Below, in pieces: positions 9,111 through 17,232 of a stretch of 35,405 nucleotides of DNA. Source of the DNA: a candidate division FCPU426 bacterium (GTDB taxonomy: Bacteria; Oederibacteriota; JAAXVQ01; JAUVAV01); contig JAUVAV010000030.1 in assembly GCA_030591525.1 (NCBI GenBank), positions 1 through 35,405 on the forward strand, written 5' to 3'. The notes below the pieces were generated by a model. That model made no database searches, was not told where the DNA came from, and worked only from the letters and a program-made list of their open reading frames with translations. Each line of letters opens with the position of its first letter. Positions within the stretch are counted from its first letter, which is position 1. The position numbers were made by a program, and so were the translations under genes.

Positions 9111-12107
9111 CTAAACTCCTCCTTTTTTTATTCTGATTTTTCCCAGCTTTTCTCTTTGCTCTATTACCTTTTGTCTGACTTTGTCCTTCAGCCCGGAGGC
9201 TATTTTTCTGGACAGGCGGTCGAAATTACCTATGAATCCCGCCCGGGTTACTAAAATCAAGGCCGGTAAAACTGTAATCGAGGCCAAAGCGCTGAGTACC
9301 ATGGTTAAAGCGATCAGGTAACCAAATCTTTGCATGGGAACAATATTTCCCAAAACCAGCACCAGAAAACCCAGCATTACCGAGACCGCGTTAATAACTA
9401 TCGCCTTGCCGGTGGTTGCCAAAGTCGTATTCAATGCTTCAATTTCCGAATTACAACTGCTGAATTCTTCCTTGAATCTGGTTAGAAAATGAATGGTGTA
9501 ATCGATGCCAATACCCACTGCCACGCTGCCTATCAGGACCGTGACTATATCCAGCGGTATACTAAAAATCGACATTATGGTAAAAGCCGCCAGGATAGTA
9601 AGCACGATGGGGGATAGCGAAATCAATCCGCCGACCAGGGATTTTAACCGGAAGGTAAGCAAAACAAAAACCAGGAAAATGGCAATACTCAGACTTAGGG
9701 CCTGGCTTCGCATTATTTTCTTATCAATATCCATATAAATTATAGGCATTCCTGTTTGTTGCGCCATCAGGCTGCTTTTATTCTCATCCGGATAGTCATG
9801 ATTTTTAAAGATTTCAGTATAGCGGGAACTTGTCAGGACGGCCCAATCTTCATTTATCTCCCAGACATCATCGCGCAGGTCCTTCATGAATCCTTTATTA
9901 TCAGCAAGTTCTTGCGGAAAAAGCGGTCTTAGTTTTTCAATGAGCTGATTGACCTTTTTCCAGCTATTTTCTTCGTTTATAATTGCCGCGATCGATGTGG
10001 CAGTATATTCCAACGCTTCCGGATCTTCAGCGTATAACCTCTCGGGAATATTTTTCCCAAGCAGATTAATAATATCCTTTTCGTCAGGAGTAGTTTGCGG
10101 CAACTTTTTCCCAATGTCCCGGACAATACCAGCCATTACTTTTTCCGAGCTTATTTGAATATCCGCCTCCTCACTATGTAAATAAGCATTGATTTTCGCG
10201 GCTATGGTTTTTATGGAATCAGGATTAAAACCCTCCTGCCCAACGGTCAGACTTGCAATAATTACCGTTTTCAGCTCTTCACCAGAAATCGCGAATTCAC
10301 TTCCTCTTTTTTCGATATCCAGCTTTAGCTGGGATAATATCCGTTCCGCTTTTTCCTTTTTCAGCTCATCAGCCAGTTCATCGGAAGCAAGAGAAATCCT
10401 GAATTTGACCATATCGGTCTTCAGTTCTTCCTGAATATATTTATCAACCGCCTTGACTAAAACATTTAGTTTCTTCGTATTTACTGTGCCTAATTTCGCT
10501 TGCACCAAGCCTTCCGTGGCTTCGCTGTTTATCAGTTGCTCCAATATCTCCTGACCCTCGATAAAAAACCATAGATTCGCCACCCCTTCCCTGGTCCCGG
10601 GAATGGTGGCATGTCCGTTCATCACGCGGTTCATTTCGCAAATCAAGTCGGCAATGGATTGAGGATCATTAACATGGGGTTGGGCTTCCAGATATTTCTC
10701 GAACTTAATTATTTCCTTTAAAACAAAGGGATCTTTCAAATCCCCTTCGATTAATATCTGCATTGGAATAGAACCGCCGAGTTTGCTTTGCATCATCTCC
10801 TCGGCTTGTCTGATCTCACTGTCTTTTTGAAAATAATCAACCATATTAACTTCCCGGTTCAAACGCGGTATTGCGAAAAATCCGATTACTACGGTAGCTA
10901 TGCATATTCCCACAAAGAGCTTTTCATTCCTGAGTACAAATTTCCCCAGTCTTTCCATGCTTTTGGTTGACCAATTATCTTCTATGCCGCCGTGATTTAA
11001 TTTGACTTCCCTGACTTTCAAAAAAGAAAGAACAGCCGGCAGAAAAGTCACTGAAATAATCATGGCAAACATCACGCCCAGGGCCGTAAAAACGCCGAAT
11101 TCCCGGATCAAGCTTAAACTGGAAGATAGAAATGCCAGGAACCCGATCAAGGTAGTAATGCCGGCTAAGAATATAGGAACACCTACCTCGCTCAAGGCGT
11201 CTTTTATTCCCTGGATTTTATCCTCCCCGCGATGAATCTCCTCGTTGTATTTAGAAAGCATATGAATTCCATAGGCGCTGCCAATAGCAACCAGCAAAAC
11301 CGGAATGGCATTGGAGGCGATGCTGAGAGGTATTTTCATTAAACTCATTAATCCCAGAGTCCAGACCGTGCTGATCAACACTGTAATCAATGGCAGAAAA
11401 ACTCCCCGCAGGCTTTTAAAACTAAAATAAAGAGTGAGCATGATAAGTAAGATGACCAGAGGAACGAGTTTACCCAAATCAGCCTTGATTATCCTGTCCA
11501 GGAAAGTCATCTGAAAGGGTATGCCGGCATAGTATATTTTTTCCCGGCCCGGAGTATTTTGCACTATCGTTTTCATTTGATGGGCGAGGGCTACTTTATC
11601 AGCTTCTGCTTTCAGGCGGACAATGATCACGGTTATTTTACCATCAGCCGAAACCAGGCTGCCGCGATACATATCCCTGGAAAGGGTGTATGCTTTTATG
11701 CTTTTTAGTTTTTCCGGGGCCTGGGGAATATTATTTTTATCAATAAGCTTGCCTACTTCCAGGCCGCCCGCAATTTTCTTTATGTCCATAATGTCAGTTA
11801 TGCTCATCACCAAAGAAACATTATCCAGCTCCTGGAATTTTCCAGTAATGCGATTAACCCGGTTTAGCGTTTCATAGTTAAAAACATCCTCGTTTTCCAG
11901 GGCAATCATAGCCAGGGCGTTGCCTCCAAATTTATCCCCAACCTCATTAAAAAGCATTACCAAGGGATCATCCTGGTCCAGGTAACTCAAAATATCGCTG
12001 TTAATCCGGAGGTCTTTGGCAGAATACCCAAGCCCCAAGGTCAATAGTATTGTTCCCAGAATAATTGCTACGCGGAACTTAAGTACAAAATCGGCAAATC
12101 TTCGCAT
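9111..12107 (-). CDS. RND superfamily exporter (MMPL family)
   Basis: 998 residues from the ATG at 12107 (AGGAGGG five bases upstream; the upstream in-frame start at 12143 has none). One TM segment (about 10-30), a large extracytoplasmic loop, a five-helix bundle (about 215-375) with the sterol-sensing-like pattern IGSAYGIHMLSKYNEE, TM7 near 395-415, a second very long loop (about 415-760), then a second bundle containing IGSVAVGIGIDYTIHFLTRF. This two-fold layout is the RND/MMPL plan. The second extracytoplasmic loop is long for the family. It heads the cassette with the LolA-like and barrel proteins and lies behind a TetR gene. Likely substrates: lipids or hydrophobic compounds (inferred). 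Confidence 0.9.
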   Translation of the reverse strand: MRRFADFVLKFRVAIILGTILLTLGLGYSAKDLRINSDILSYLDQDDPLVMLFNEVGDKFGGNALAMIALENEDVFNYETLNRVNRITGKFQELDNVSLVMSITDIMDIKKIAGGLEVGKLIDKNNIPQAPEKLKSIKAYTLSRDMYRGSLVSADGKITVIIVRLKAEADKVALAHQMKTIVQNTPGREKIYYAGIPFQMTFLDRIIKADLGKLVPLVILLIMLTLYFSFKSLRGVFLPLITVLISTVWTLGLMSLMKIPLSIASNAIPVLLVAIGSAYGIHMLSKYNEEIHRGEDKIQGIKDALSEVGVPIFLAGITTLIGFLAFLSSSLSLIREFGVFTALGVMFAMIISVTFLPAVLSFLKVREVKLNHGGIEDNWSTKSMERLGKFVLRNEKLFVGICIATVVIGFFAIPRLNREVNMVDYFQKDSEIRQAEEMMQSKLGGSIPMQILIEGDLKDPFVLKEIIKFEKYLEAQPHVNDPQSIADLICEMNRVMNGHATIPGTREGVANLWFFIEGQEILEQLINSEATEGLVQAKLGTVNTKKLNVLVKAVDKYIQEELKTDMVKFRISLASDELADELKKEKAERILSQLKLDIEKRGSEFAISGEELKTVIIASLTVGQEGFNPDSIKTIAAKINAYLHSEEADIQISSEKVMAGIVRDIGKKLPQTTPDEKDIINLLGKNIPERLYAEDPEALEYTATSIAAIINEENSWKKVNQLIEKLRPLFPQELADNKGFMKDLRDDVWEINEDWAVLTSSRYTEIFKNHDYPDENKSSLMAQQTGMPIIYMDIDKKIMRSQALSLSIAIFLVFVLLTFRLKSLVGGLISLSPIVLTILAAFTIMSIFSIPLDIVTVLIGSVAVGIGIDYTIHFLTRFKEEFSSCNSEIEALNTTLATTGKAIVINAVSVMLGFLVLVLGNIVPMQRFGYLIALTMVLSALASITVLPALILVTRAGFIGNFDRLSRKIASGLKDKVRQKVIEQREKLGKIRIKKGGV

Positions 12108-12192
12108 GCTTTCCCTCCTGCTTTCCAAAGTCATACAGTACAATGTAAAACATATGCGTTTTCTGTTCGGTTTCAGCCCAAAAAAATATATG

Positions 12193-12774
12193 CTATTTCT
12201 TCACTATCCCGTTAAATAATATTTCTAATAGCTTATTCAGGTTGTCTTCCAGCTCCGGCACCGGAATTTTCATGGTCCAGGGATATTCCAGGCCCTTCAA
12301 AGCAGAAATAATAGCAAACGAGGTCAACTCAACATCCGGCGCTATAAATATCTTCGTGGCTATTCCCTCGTCTAATATCGCTTTGACGGTTTCTATTTCT
12401 TCCTTATAATTATTCTCCCGCGCCTTCTCTATAAAAGCGTAGTGAGTTAAATATTCGTCCTTTAAAGCCGCGTAAATATTTACCAACTCGCTTAAATATT
12501 TCATTCTGGTTATAATAAAAGCTTTTATTTTTCCTTGTGGTGTTTCCTCTTTATTAACCGCTTCCCTGATTTTGCTGCTTAATATTTCACTTTCCTTATT
12601 TATAACTTCCCGGAAAATATCTTCTTTGTTCCGGAAATAATGGTAAAGAGAAGCTTTGCCCATGCGTGCGGCCTTGGCAATTTCATCAATAGTTGTTTTA
12701 AGAAAACCAAACCGGGAGAAAAGCTCCTGGGCTATATCTACGATAATCCCTTTTCTGTTTGTTCTCTCCGGCAT
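12193..12774 (-). CDS. TetR/AcrR family transcriptional regulator
   Basis: 193 residues. An N-terminal TetR DNA-binding domain (IVDIAQELFSRFGF; helix-turn-helix TTIDEIAKAARMGKASLYHYFRNK, residues 27-50) is followed by a helical ligand domain of unrelated sequence. The start at 12774 has AAGGAG 8 bases upstream; a longer frame from 12939 runs back into the aspA-like gene and lacks TetR similarity. It precedes the RND exporter by 85 bp on the same strand. Its likely job is to repress itself and the RND-LolA-barrel genes until a hydrophobic ligand binds. Confidence 0.92.
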   Translation of the reverse strand: MPERTNRKGIIVDIAQELFSRFGFLKTTIDEIAKAARMGKASLYHYFRNKEDIFREVINKESEILSSKIREAVNKEETPQGKIKAFIITRMKYLSELVNIYAALKDEYLTHYAFIEKARENNYKEEIETVKAILDEGIATKIFIAPDVELTSFAIISALKGLEYPWTMKIPVPELEDNLNKLLEILFNGIVKK

Positions 12775-12789
12775 CAATACAACTCCTTT

Positions 12790-12852
12790 GAAACTTTTTC
12801 GAACATTTTCGTTTCCGATTCTAATTGTGCCATTTATCCTATTTTTTGTCAA
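12790..12852 (-). promoter_or_regulatory. Promoter and possible operator of the tetR gene
   Basis: Reading the minus strand, TTGACA (12852-12847) and CACAAT (12829-12824) are spaced by 17 bases, a good sigma-70 fit. Between this and the ribosome binding site lies a 26-base dyad with GAAAC/GTTTC arms (12790-12815), in the right place for a self-repressing TetR operator. The -35 box touches the end of the aspA-like gene. The dyad has only 5-bp arms, so its role is uncertain. Confidence 0.5.
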
Positions 12853-14282
12853 CCAGAAATTTTGTTTTTGATGTTTTTCTGATTTTTTTCGACAAAGCCG
12901 AGCGCATTGACGGCTTGCGGCGCCAGCAAAGCTTGACATTTTTCCAAGGTCAAGCCGGCAATTTCATTCGCCGCCTGCTCAAATGGGAGTTGCTTTTCCT
13001 GCATGAGTTTTGCCACTTCAGCGGCCTGGTGGTATCCAATCAGTGGCACCAATACAGCGGCTATTGCCTGGCTGCGGCAGGCATTTTCACGGCACTTCTT
13101 TTCATCGGCCTGGATTTGCCGCAAACACTTTTCCGCTGCTAAATGATCGGCCGCCTGCAACAGGTCCAGAGATTCCAGCATGTTCAAAGCTATAAGCGGA
13201 AGAAAGGCGTTCAACTCCAGTTGTCCGGAACCAGCGGCCCAGGTTATGGCTTGATCAAATCCAAAAACCTGGATGGCCACCTGTGTAAGCATCTCCGGTA
13301 TTACCGGATTAACTTTATGGGGCATAATCGAAGAGCCGGCTTGCAGCGCCGGCAGTCTTACTTCCCCGATACCGGCATCCGGCCCCATATTAAGCAAGCG
13401 GAGATCACCGCTCATTTTCATTAAATTCATGGCATGGGTTTTAATCATACCCATAACCTCGACCAAAATATCCTGATTTTGAGTGGCTTCCAGCAGGTTT
13501 TCCGCCCGCGCCAGCGGCAGGCCGGTTATAACGCGCAATTCCTCGCCAACCTGAAAAATATACTTACGGGGTGCACCCAAACCTGTCCCAATAGCAGTCC
13601 CGCCTAAATTCACGACCCGGATACGCTCAGTGCATTTAAAAATCCTCCAGCGATCGCGGGCTAATACTTCCGCCCAGGCGCCAAAGGCCCGGCCCAAGGT
13701 CATGGGAACAGCATCCATTAATTCCGTACGTCCGATTTTAAACACATGAGAAAACTCTTGTTCTTTTTCCTGGGCCGCCGCTTGTAATTGCGTTACTTCC
13801 TTTTCAAGCTCTTTTAAGGCCTTAAATACGGCAATCCGCAAGGCGGTAGGATAAGTATCATTGGTGGATTGGTGCAGGTTTACATGATCAAGCGGATCGC
13901 AATGGGTATAATCCCCCGGTTTTTTACCCATAATTTGCAGCGCGCGATTGGCAATCACTTCATTGATATTCATATTAGTGCTGGTCCCGGCGCCGCCCTG
14001 ATAAGCATCCACCACAATCTCTTCATCCCATTGACCGGCCAACACTTCCGAGGCCGCCGCCTGAATAGCGTTACCCCTATGCTCCTCAAGGTATCCCAAC
14101 CTTTGATTTACCCGGGCACAGGCCAATTTCACCTCGCCATAAGCATGAATCAGCCGTGGGGGTACCCGGCGCGAAGAGACCTTAAAGTTTTCCCGGGCCC
14201 TTTCAGTATGAATACCCCACAAGGCATTTTCCGGCACTTCCCTTTCACCCAAAAAATCTTTTTCCATCCTGAATTTTTCCAT
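12849..14282 (-). CDS. aspA: Aspartate ammonia-lyase (fumarase/aspartase superfamily)
   Basis: 477 residues, normal for the family. The superfamily signature GSSIMPHKVNP is at 316-326, with the catalytic-loop serines S317/S318. The N-terminal LGEREVPENALWGIHTERARENF and GRTELMDAVPMTLG fit aspartase better than fumarase C, which usually has a T in DATP. The reaction is reversible deamination of aspartate to fumarate and ammonia. The ATG at 14282 has AAGGGG seven bases upstream. A fumarase or other lyase role cannot be excluded without a tree. The gene stands alone between tetR and the transposon remnant. Confidence 0.85.
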   Translation of the reverse strand: MEKFRMEKDFLGEREVPENALWGIHTERARENFKVSSRRVPPRLIHAYGEVKLACARVNQRLGYLEEHRGNAIQAAASEVLAGQWDEEIVVDAYQGGAGTSTNMNINEVIANRALQIMGKKPGDYTHCDPLDHVNLHQSTNDTYPTALRIAVFKALKELEKEVTQLQAAAQEKEQEFSHVFKIGRTELMDAVPMTLGRAFGAWAEVLARDRWRIFKCTERIRVVNLGGTAIGTGLGAPRKYIFQVGEELRVITGLPLARAENLLEATQNQDILVEVMGMIKTHAMNLMKMSGDLRLLNMGPDAGIGEVRLPALQAGSSIMPHKVNPVIPEMLTQVAIQVFGFDQAITWAAGSGQLELNAFLPLIALNMLESLDLLQAADHLAAEKCLRQIQADEKKCRENACRSQAIAAVLVPLIGYHQAAEVAKLMQEKQLPFEQAANEIAGLTLEKCQALLAPQAVNALGFVEKNQKNIKNKISG

Positions 14283-14351
14283 GGATTAACCCCTTCCACT
14301 TATTAACTAACTATCCACTCTTCTAAATATTACCGTACGGAAGGAAAGCAG

Positions 14352-14371
14352 AGGGTCAGGTCTTGAAATAT
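14352..14371. repeat. Left terminal inverted repeat of the RAYT element
   Basis: Twenty bases, AGGGTCAGGTCTTGAAATAT, matching the reverse complement of 16252-16271 without mismatch. The innermost base is shared with the stop codon of the transposase C-terminal remnant. Confidence 0.9.
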
Positions 14372-14550
14372 CATTTTTGTTTTCTTTCCTCTTCGGCTAT
14401 CACTTTACTGACCGTAGTATAATGGGTTTGTAATTGATCGGCAATCTCTTTTAAAGTATATCCATATTTTGTATGCGCTTCGTAAATACACTTCTTTCTT
14501 TGAGCCTTGGTTTTTACCTCTTTAATTTCCGGTGCCTGGCCCCGAAGCCC
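14371..14550 (-). pseudogene. RAYT transposase, C-terminal remnant
   Basis: A 59-codon open stretch ending in TGA at 14371. The translation contains KTKAQRKKCIYEAHTKYGY followed by TLKEIADQLQTHYTTVSKVI, the DnaA-like C-terminal helix-turn-helix typical of Y1-type REP-associated transposases. An in-frame stop (14551-14553) closes it upstream, and nothing further upstream looks like transposase, so it is a fragment. The matching N-terminal fragment is at 16120-16225 on the same strand. Confidence 0.85.
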
Positions 14551-14689
14551 TCAAATTTTTTATGTGTCTGCCCTTCTTTTCTCATGCAAAAGATGATATA
14601 GTGGAAAACATGGAAAAGGAAGAGGCTGTAGTCAATTTTCTTTTGCGGAAATAACCTTACGTAAAAGCAAGTATGTCCTTCCCGCATGC

Positions 14690-14863
14690 TTTAATATGTT
14701 ACCCGCTTCATCCCCGGCTTGACTTCGTGACATGAGATGAAGATTATTATTGATATGCATGTTCAAGCCGGGGACATTTCGCTAAAAAAGCGAAATGCGG
14801 GATACACATTTATTTAATCTACAGATCATATCCAATTCTCCGCTCTTCAGAGCGGGGAAATTG
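14690..14863 (+). repeat. Palindromic composite repeat, copy A
   Basis: It starts with TTTAATATGTTA. It contains an 11-bp inverted repeat CCCCGGCTTGA (14712-14722 and 14763-14773, 40-base spacer), a perfect 9-bp hairpin CATTTCGCT/AGCGAAATG (14775-14797), and a block at 14818-14863 beginning TCTACAGATCATATCC with a GCTCTTCAGAGC palindrome. Copy B at 18858-19000 has the same blocks in the same order on the opposite strand. REP-like elements of this kind are what RAYT proteins normally act on. Confidence 0.8.
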
Positions 14864-14893
14864 AAGCCCTTCAGTCTGTCTGGGAGAGAAATC

Positions 14894-16072
14894 ATGCCGC
14901 AATTGCCGAAGAATAATACCAGAAAGCAGCCGGGTAAATTTCAGTCAGGTAAGATCCTGATGATTTCCGGTGCTCATCTGGTTCATGATATCTATTCTTC
15001 TTTTTTAGCGCCCCTATTACCGCTGCTAATCGACAAACTAAGTCTCTCATATTCGCAGGCAGGATTTCTCTCGGTACTGCAGAGATTGCCGGCACTTTTA
15101 AATCCTTTCGTAGGAATAATCGTTGATAAAAATTATTTGCGCTTTTTTATTATTACGGCTCCGGCCATAACCGCTATCAGCATGAGCCTGTTAGGCGCGG
15201 CACCGACTTATACGGTCTTGGCAATCCTGTTGTTTACCATGGGTATTGGCGCTACTTTATTTCACGTTCCGGCACCGGTTATAATTAAACGGCTGGCCGG
15301 AGACCAGGTGGGAAAAGGCATGAGCCTGTATATGCTCGGCGGCGAGACCGCCCGTACCCTGGGACCTTTGACCATATTAGGCGCGGTCTCTTTATGGGGG
15401 CTGGAGGGAACATATAGATTAATTCCTCTGGGAATTATTGCTTCCTTGGTTCTTTATTTTAAATTAAGCCATATTAATATTTCCCGCGAAGTTGTGAACA
15501 AAAGAATGGGATTAAAGTCAACCTTGAAAAAACATCTGGATTTTTTTGCCATCCTGGCCGGCATTGCTCTTTTTAGCAGTTTTATGAAATCAGCCCTAAC
15601 CGCCTTCTTGCCCACCTATATGCATTTGCAAGGCAAGTCCTTATGGATGGGCGGCGCTGCTTTGGTTGTGCTTCAATTTGCCGGAGCTGGGGGAACCTTG
15701 TTCTTCGGATCGATTTCCGACCGGATAGGACGCAAGCCTTCCTTGATGATAATCGCAATTACCTCCCCGGTTTTTATGTGGTTTTTAGCCAGCGGGAACG
15801 GTTTTATTACCATCCCCCTGCTTATTATTCTGGGGTTTTTAATTTTTGCGTCTGGCCCGGTTTTGCTGGCCGTTGTTCAGGACATCAATTCCGAGCGCCC
15901 GGCATTTATTAATGGACTTTATATGAGCATTACCTTTTTAATGGGCGCCCTGGCAGTCATGCTGGTGGGAATTATCAGCGACTGGATAGGGCTGGAAAAC
16001 ACATACAAGCTGTCAGCAGTATTGGCTCTGGGTGCCATTCCCTTCATATTCATGCTTCCGGATAAAAGATAG
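14894..16072 (+). CDS. MFS transporter, fosmidomycin-resistance (Fsr) type
   Basis: 392 residues from the ATG at 14894 (GGGAGAG upstream). The frame is open back to 14795, but that start lies in a hairpin of repeat A and adds repeat-derived residues. Twelve hydrophobic segments are visible. The first, SGAHLVHDIYSSFLAPLLPL, and the loop SDRIGRKPSLM between the seventh and eighth, are characteristic of the Fsr branch of the major facilitator superfamily, proton-driven drug or sugar-phosphate-analogue exporters. It is the only complete gene inside the RAYT element, oriented opposite to the transposase fragments. The substrate is unknown. Confidence 0.88.
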   Translation: MPQLPKNNTRKQPGKFQSGKILMISGAHLVHDIYSSFLAPLLPLLIDKLSLSYSQAGFLSVLQRLPALLNPFVGIIVDKNYLRFFIITAPAITAISMSLLGAAPTYTVLAILLFTMGIGATLFHVPAPVIIKRLAGDQVGKGMSLYMLGGETARTLGPLTILGAVSLWGLEGTYRLIPLGIIASLVLYFKLSHINISREVVNKRMGLKSTLKKHLDFFAILAGIALFSSFMKSALTAFLPTYMHLQGKSLWMGGAALVVLQFAGAGGTLFFGSISDRIGRKPSLMIIAITSPVFMWFLASGNGFITIPLLIILGFLIFASGPVLLAVVQDINSERPAFINGLYMSITFLMGALAVMLVGIISDWIGLENTYKLSAVLALGAIPFIFMLPDKR

Positions 16073-16119
16073 GTATTACGGAAGCTAGACCCCCGGCTGA
16101 TGCTTATGCTGCGCAGACC

Positions 16120-16225
16120 GGTTGTCATTGTCTTGGTCGCAGCCAAATATCTTCCCTCGGGCTTTTCCCCGAGAAGTCACATGATATATTGCATTAGGAT
16201 ATTCAATGCGCAGTGGTCTGGCCAT
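16120..16225 (-). pseudogene. RAYT transposase, N-terminal remnant
   Basis: From the ATG at 16225 the minus strand reads MARPLRIEYPNAIYHVTSRG then KARGKIFGCDQDN, the standard start of REP-associated tyrosine transposases (MARPLRIEYPGA.YHVTSRGN). Similarity stops after about 35 residues and the frame ends at a TAG near 16085. The HUH and catalytic Tyr regions are absent. It pairs with the C-terminal remnant at 14371-14550. The right boundary of similarity is approximate. Confidence 0.85.
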
Positions 16226-16251
16226 AAGGATGGTTTAGTAGATGCATTATT

Positions 16252-16271
16252 ATATTTCAAGACCTGACCCT
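16252..16271. repeat. Right terminal inverted repeat of the RAYT element
   Basis: ATATTTCAAGACCTGACCCT, the exact reverse complement of the left end at 14352-14371. It lies 27 bases upstream of the transposase start codon. Confidence 0.9.
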
Positions 16272-16407
16272 AATACCCATACGGTCCTCGGCAGAGCCTC
16301 GGAATGAGATACTTATTTTTTCTCTTGCCCTGCTTTTTCATAAATGACATGATTGATTTTACTTAAGGTTGTTTTCGCAACAAGAACTAATTAGGAAGGT
16401 AAGAAAA

Positions 16408-17199
16408 ATGTATAAGTTGAACAGAATAATTTTGTTTTTAATATTTACTGTATCATTCATACCTTTGGCGATTGCCAAGGATTTGGATTTAACCATAGTT
16501 TATGATAATAATCCCTATGATGAAAAGTTAGAAACAAGATGGGGCTTTTCCTGTTTGGTAGAAGGACTTGAGAAAACCATTCTTTTTGATGTCGGGGGTG
16601 AGGGTTTGGTGCTTCTTCGAAATATGGCAAAGCTCAAAATCGACCCCCGGGACATTGAGGTAGTAATACTTTCCCATATTCACTATGACCATATTGGCGG
16701 GCTATCCCATTTTTTGAAGAAAAATGCCTTGGTCACCGTTTACCTGCCAAGTTCTTTGCCGCAAAGCGTCAAGGATAAAGTCAAGGATGCGGGCGCCAAA
16801 TTAATTGAGGTTCATGGTTCCACAGAAATCTGTAAAAACGCCTATTCTACCGGGGAACTCGGAACCTGGATAAAAGAAGAATCCCTGGTAATAAAAACAA
16901 AAAAAGGATTAGTAATAATTACAGGTTGTGCTCATCCCGGGATTGTAGCTATAGTTGAAAAAGCAAAAGAAATGCTTAAGCTTAATGTTTATTTAGTATT
17001 GGGCGGTTTTCATTTATGCTGGATGAATGCCTGGCAGATAAAGGGAATCGTTAAAGAAATCAAGCAAGAAAATGTTGAAAAAGTAGCTCCATGTCATTGT
17101 TCCGGCGGCCTTGCAAGGAAAGTCTTCGAAAAATTTTATGGGAGAGAATTTATTCCTGCCGGTTGTGGAAAAAAGATAAAAATAAAGGATGCTTTCTAA
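16408..17199 (+). CDS. Exported metallo-beta-lactamase-fold hydrolase (DHPS-like)
   Basis: 263 residues from the ATG at 16408 (AGGAAGGT upstream); a TTG start at 16369 was rejected. A probable signal peptide (1-23, ending AIA) is followed by the MBL metal motif HIHYDH (H90, H92, D94, H95), TGCAHPGI (H176), GGFHL (H202) and APCHC (H230). The TGC.H.GI/GGFHL/PCHC set matches the branch related to the archaeal dihydropterin-ribofuranosylaminobenzene phosphate synthase (MJ0301 type). The actual substrate is unknown. A paralogue without a signal peptide lies at 19065-19886, and the DNA is clearly AT-richer than the nif or tetR regions. Confidence 0.85.
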   Translation: MYKLNRIILFLIFTVSFIPLAIAKDLDLTIVYDNNPYDEKLETRWGFSCLVEGLEKTILFDVGGEGLVLLRNMAKLKIDPRDIEVVILSHIHYDHIGGLSHFLKKNALVTVYLPSSLPQSVKDKVKDAGAKLIEVHGSTEICKNAYSTGELGTWIKEESLVIKTKKGLVIITGCAHPGIVAIVEKAKEMLKLNVYLVLGGFHLCWMNAWQIKGIVKEIKQENVEKVAPCHCSGGLARKVFEKFYGREFIPAGCGKKIKIKDAF

Positions 17200-17232
17200 T
17201 TCTTTAAACCCGGTTGGATAATTTGGGTTGTT

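Larger units (their letters stand above)
14352..16271 (-). mobile_element. Disrupted RAYT (REP-associated tyrosine transposase) element with an MFS gene inside
   Basis: The two ends are perfect 20-bp inverted repeats (14352-14371 and 16252-16271, AGGGTCAGGTCTTGAAATAT inward). Just inside the right end the minus strand encodes a RAYT N-terminus. Just inside the left end the same strand encodes a RAYT C-terminus, whose stop overlaps the inverted repeat. The middle of the transposase (roughly 220 residues by comparison with usual RAYT length) is missing and is replaced by about 1.6 kb holding a palindromic repeat and an intact MFS transporter gene on the plus strand. No target-site duplication was found. 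It may be an insertion into a RAYT gene or a non-autonomous element with cargo. Confidence 0.7.
16073..16407. other. Intergenic region between the MFS gene and the first MBL gene
   Basis: It contains the RAYT N-terminal remnant and the right terminal repeat (described separately). A GC-rich hairpin CTCGGG/CCCGAG at about 16157-16174 lies within the remnant. From 16272 to 16407 the DNA is mostly AT-rich with a small dyad GTTG/CAAC near 16370; this should hold the promoter of the downstream plus-strand genes, but no box pair is clear. Confidence 0.5.

Noticed and set aside
14795-14893. Upstream start for the MFS transporter
   Set aside because: The extra 33 residues are encoded by the hairpin and the 46-base block of repeat A; the ATG at 14894 has a ribosome binding site and gives the normal Fsr N-terminus.
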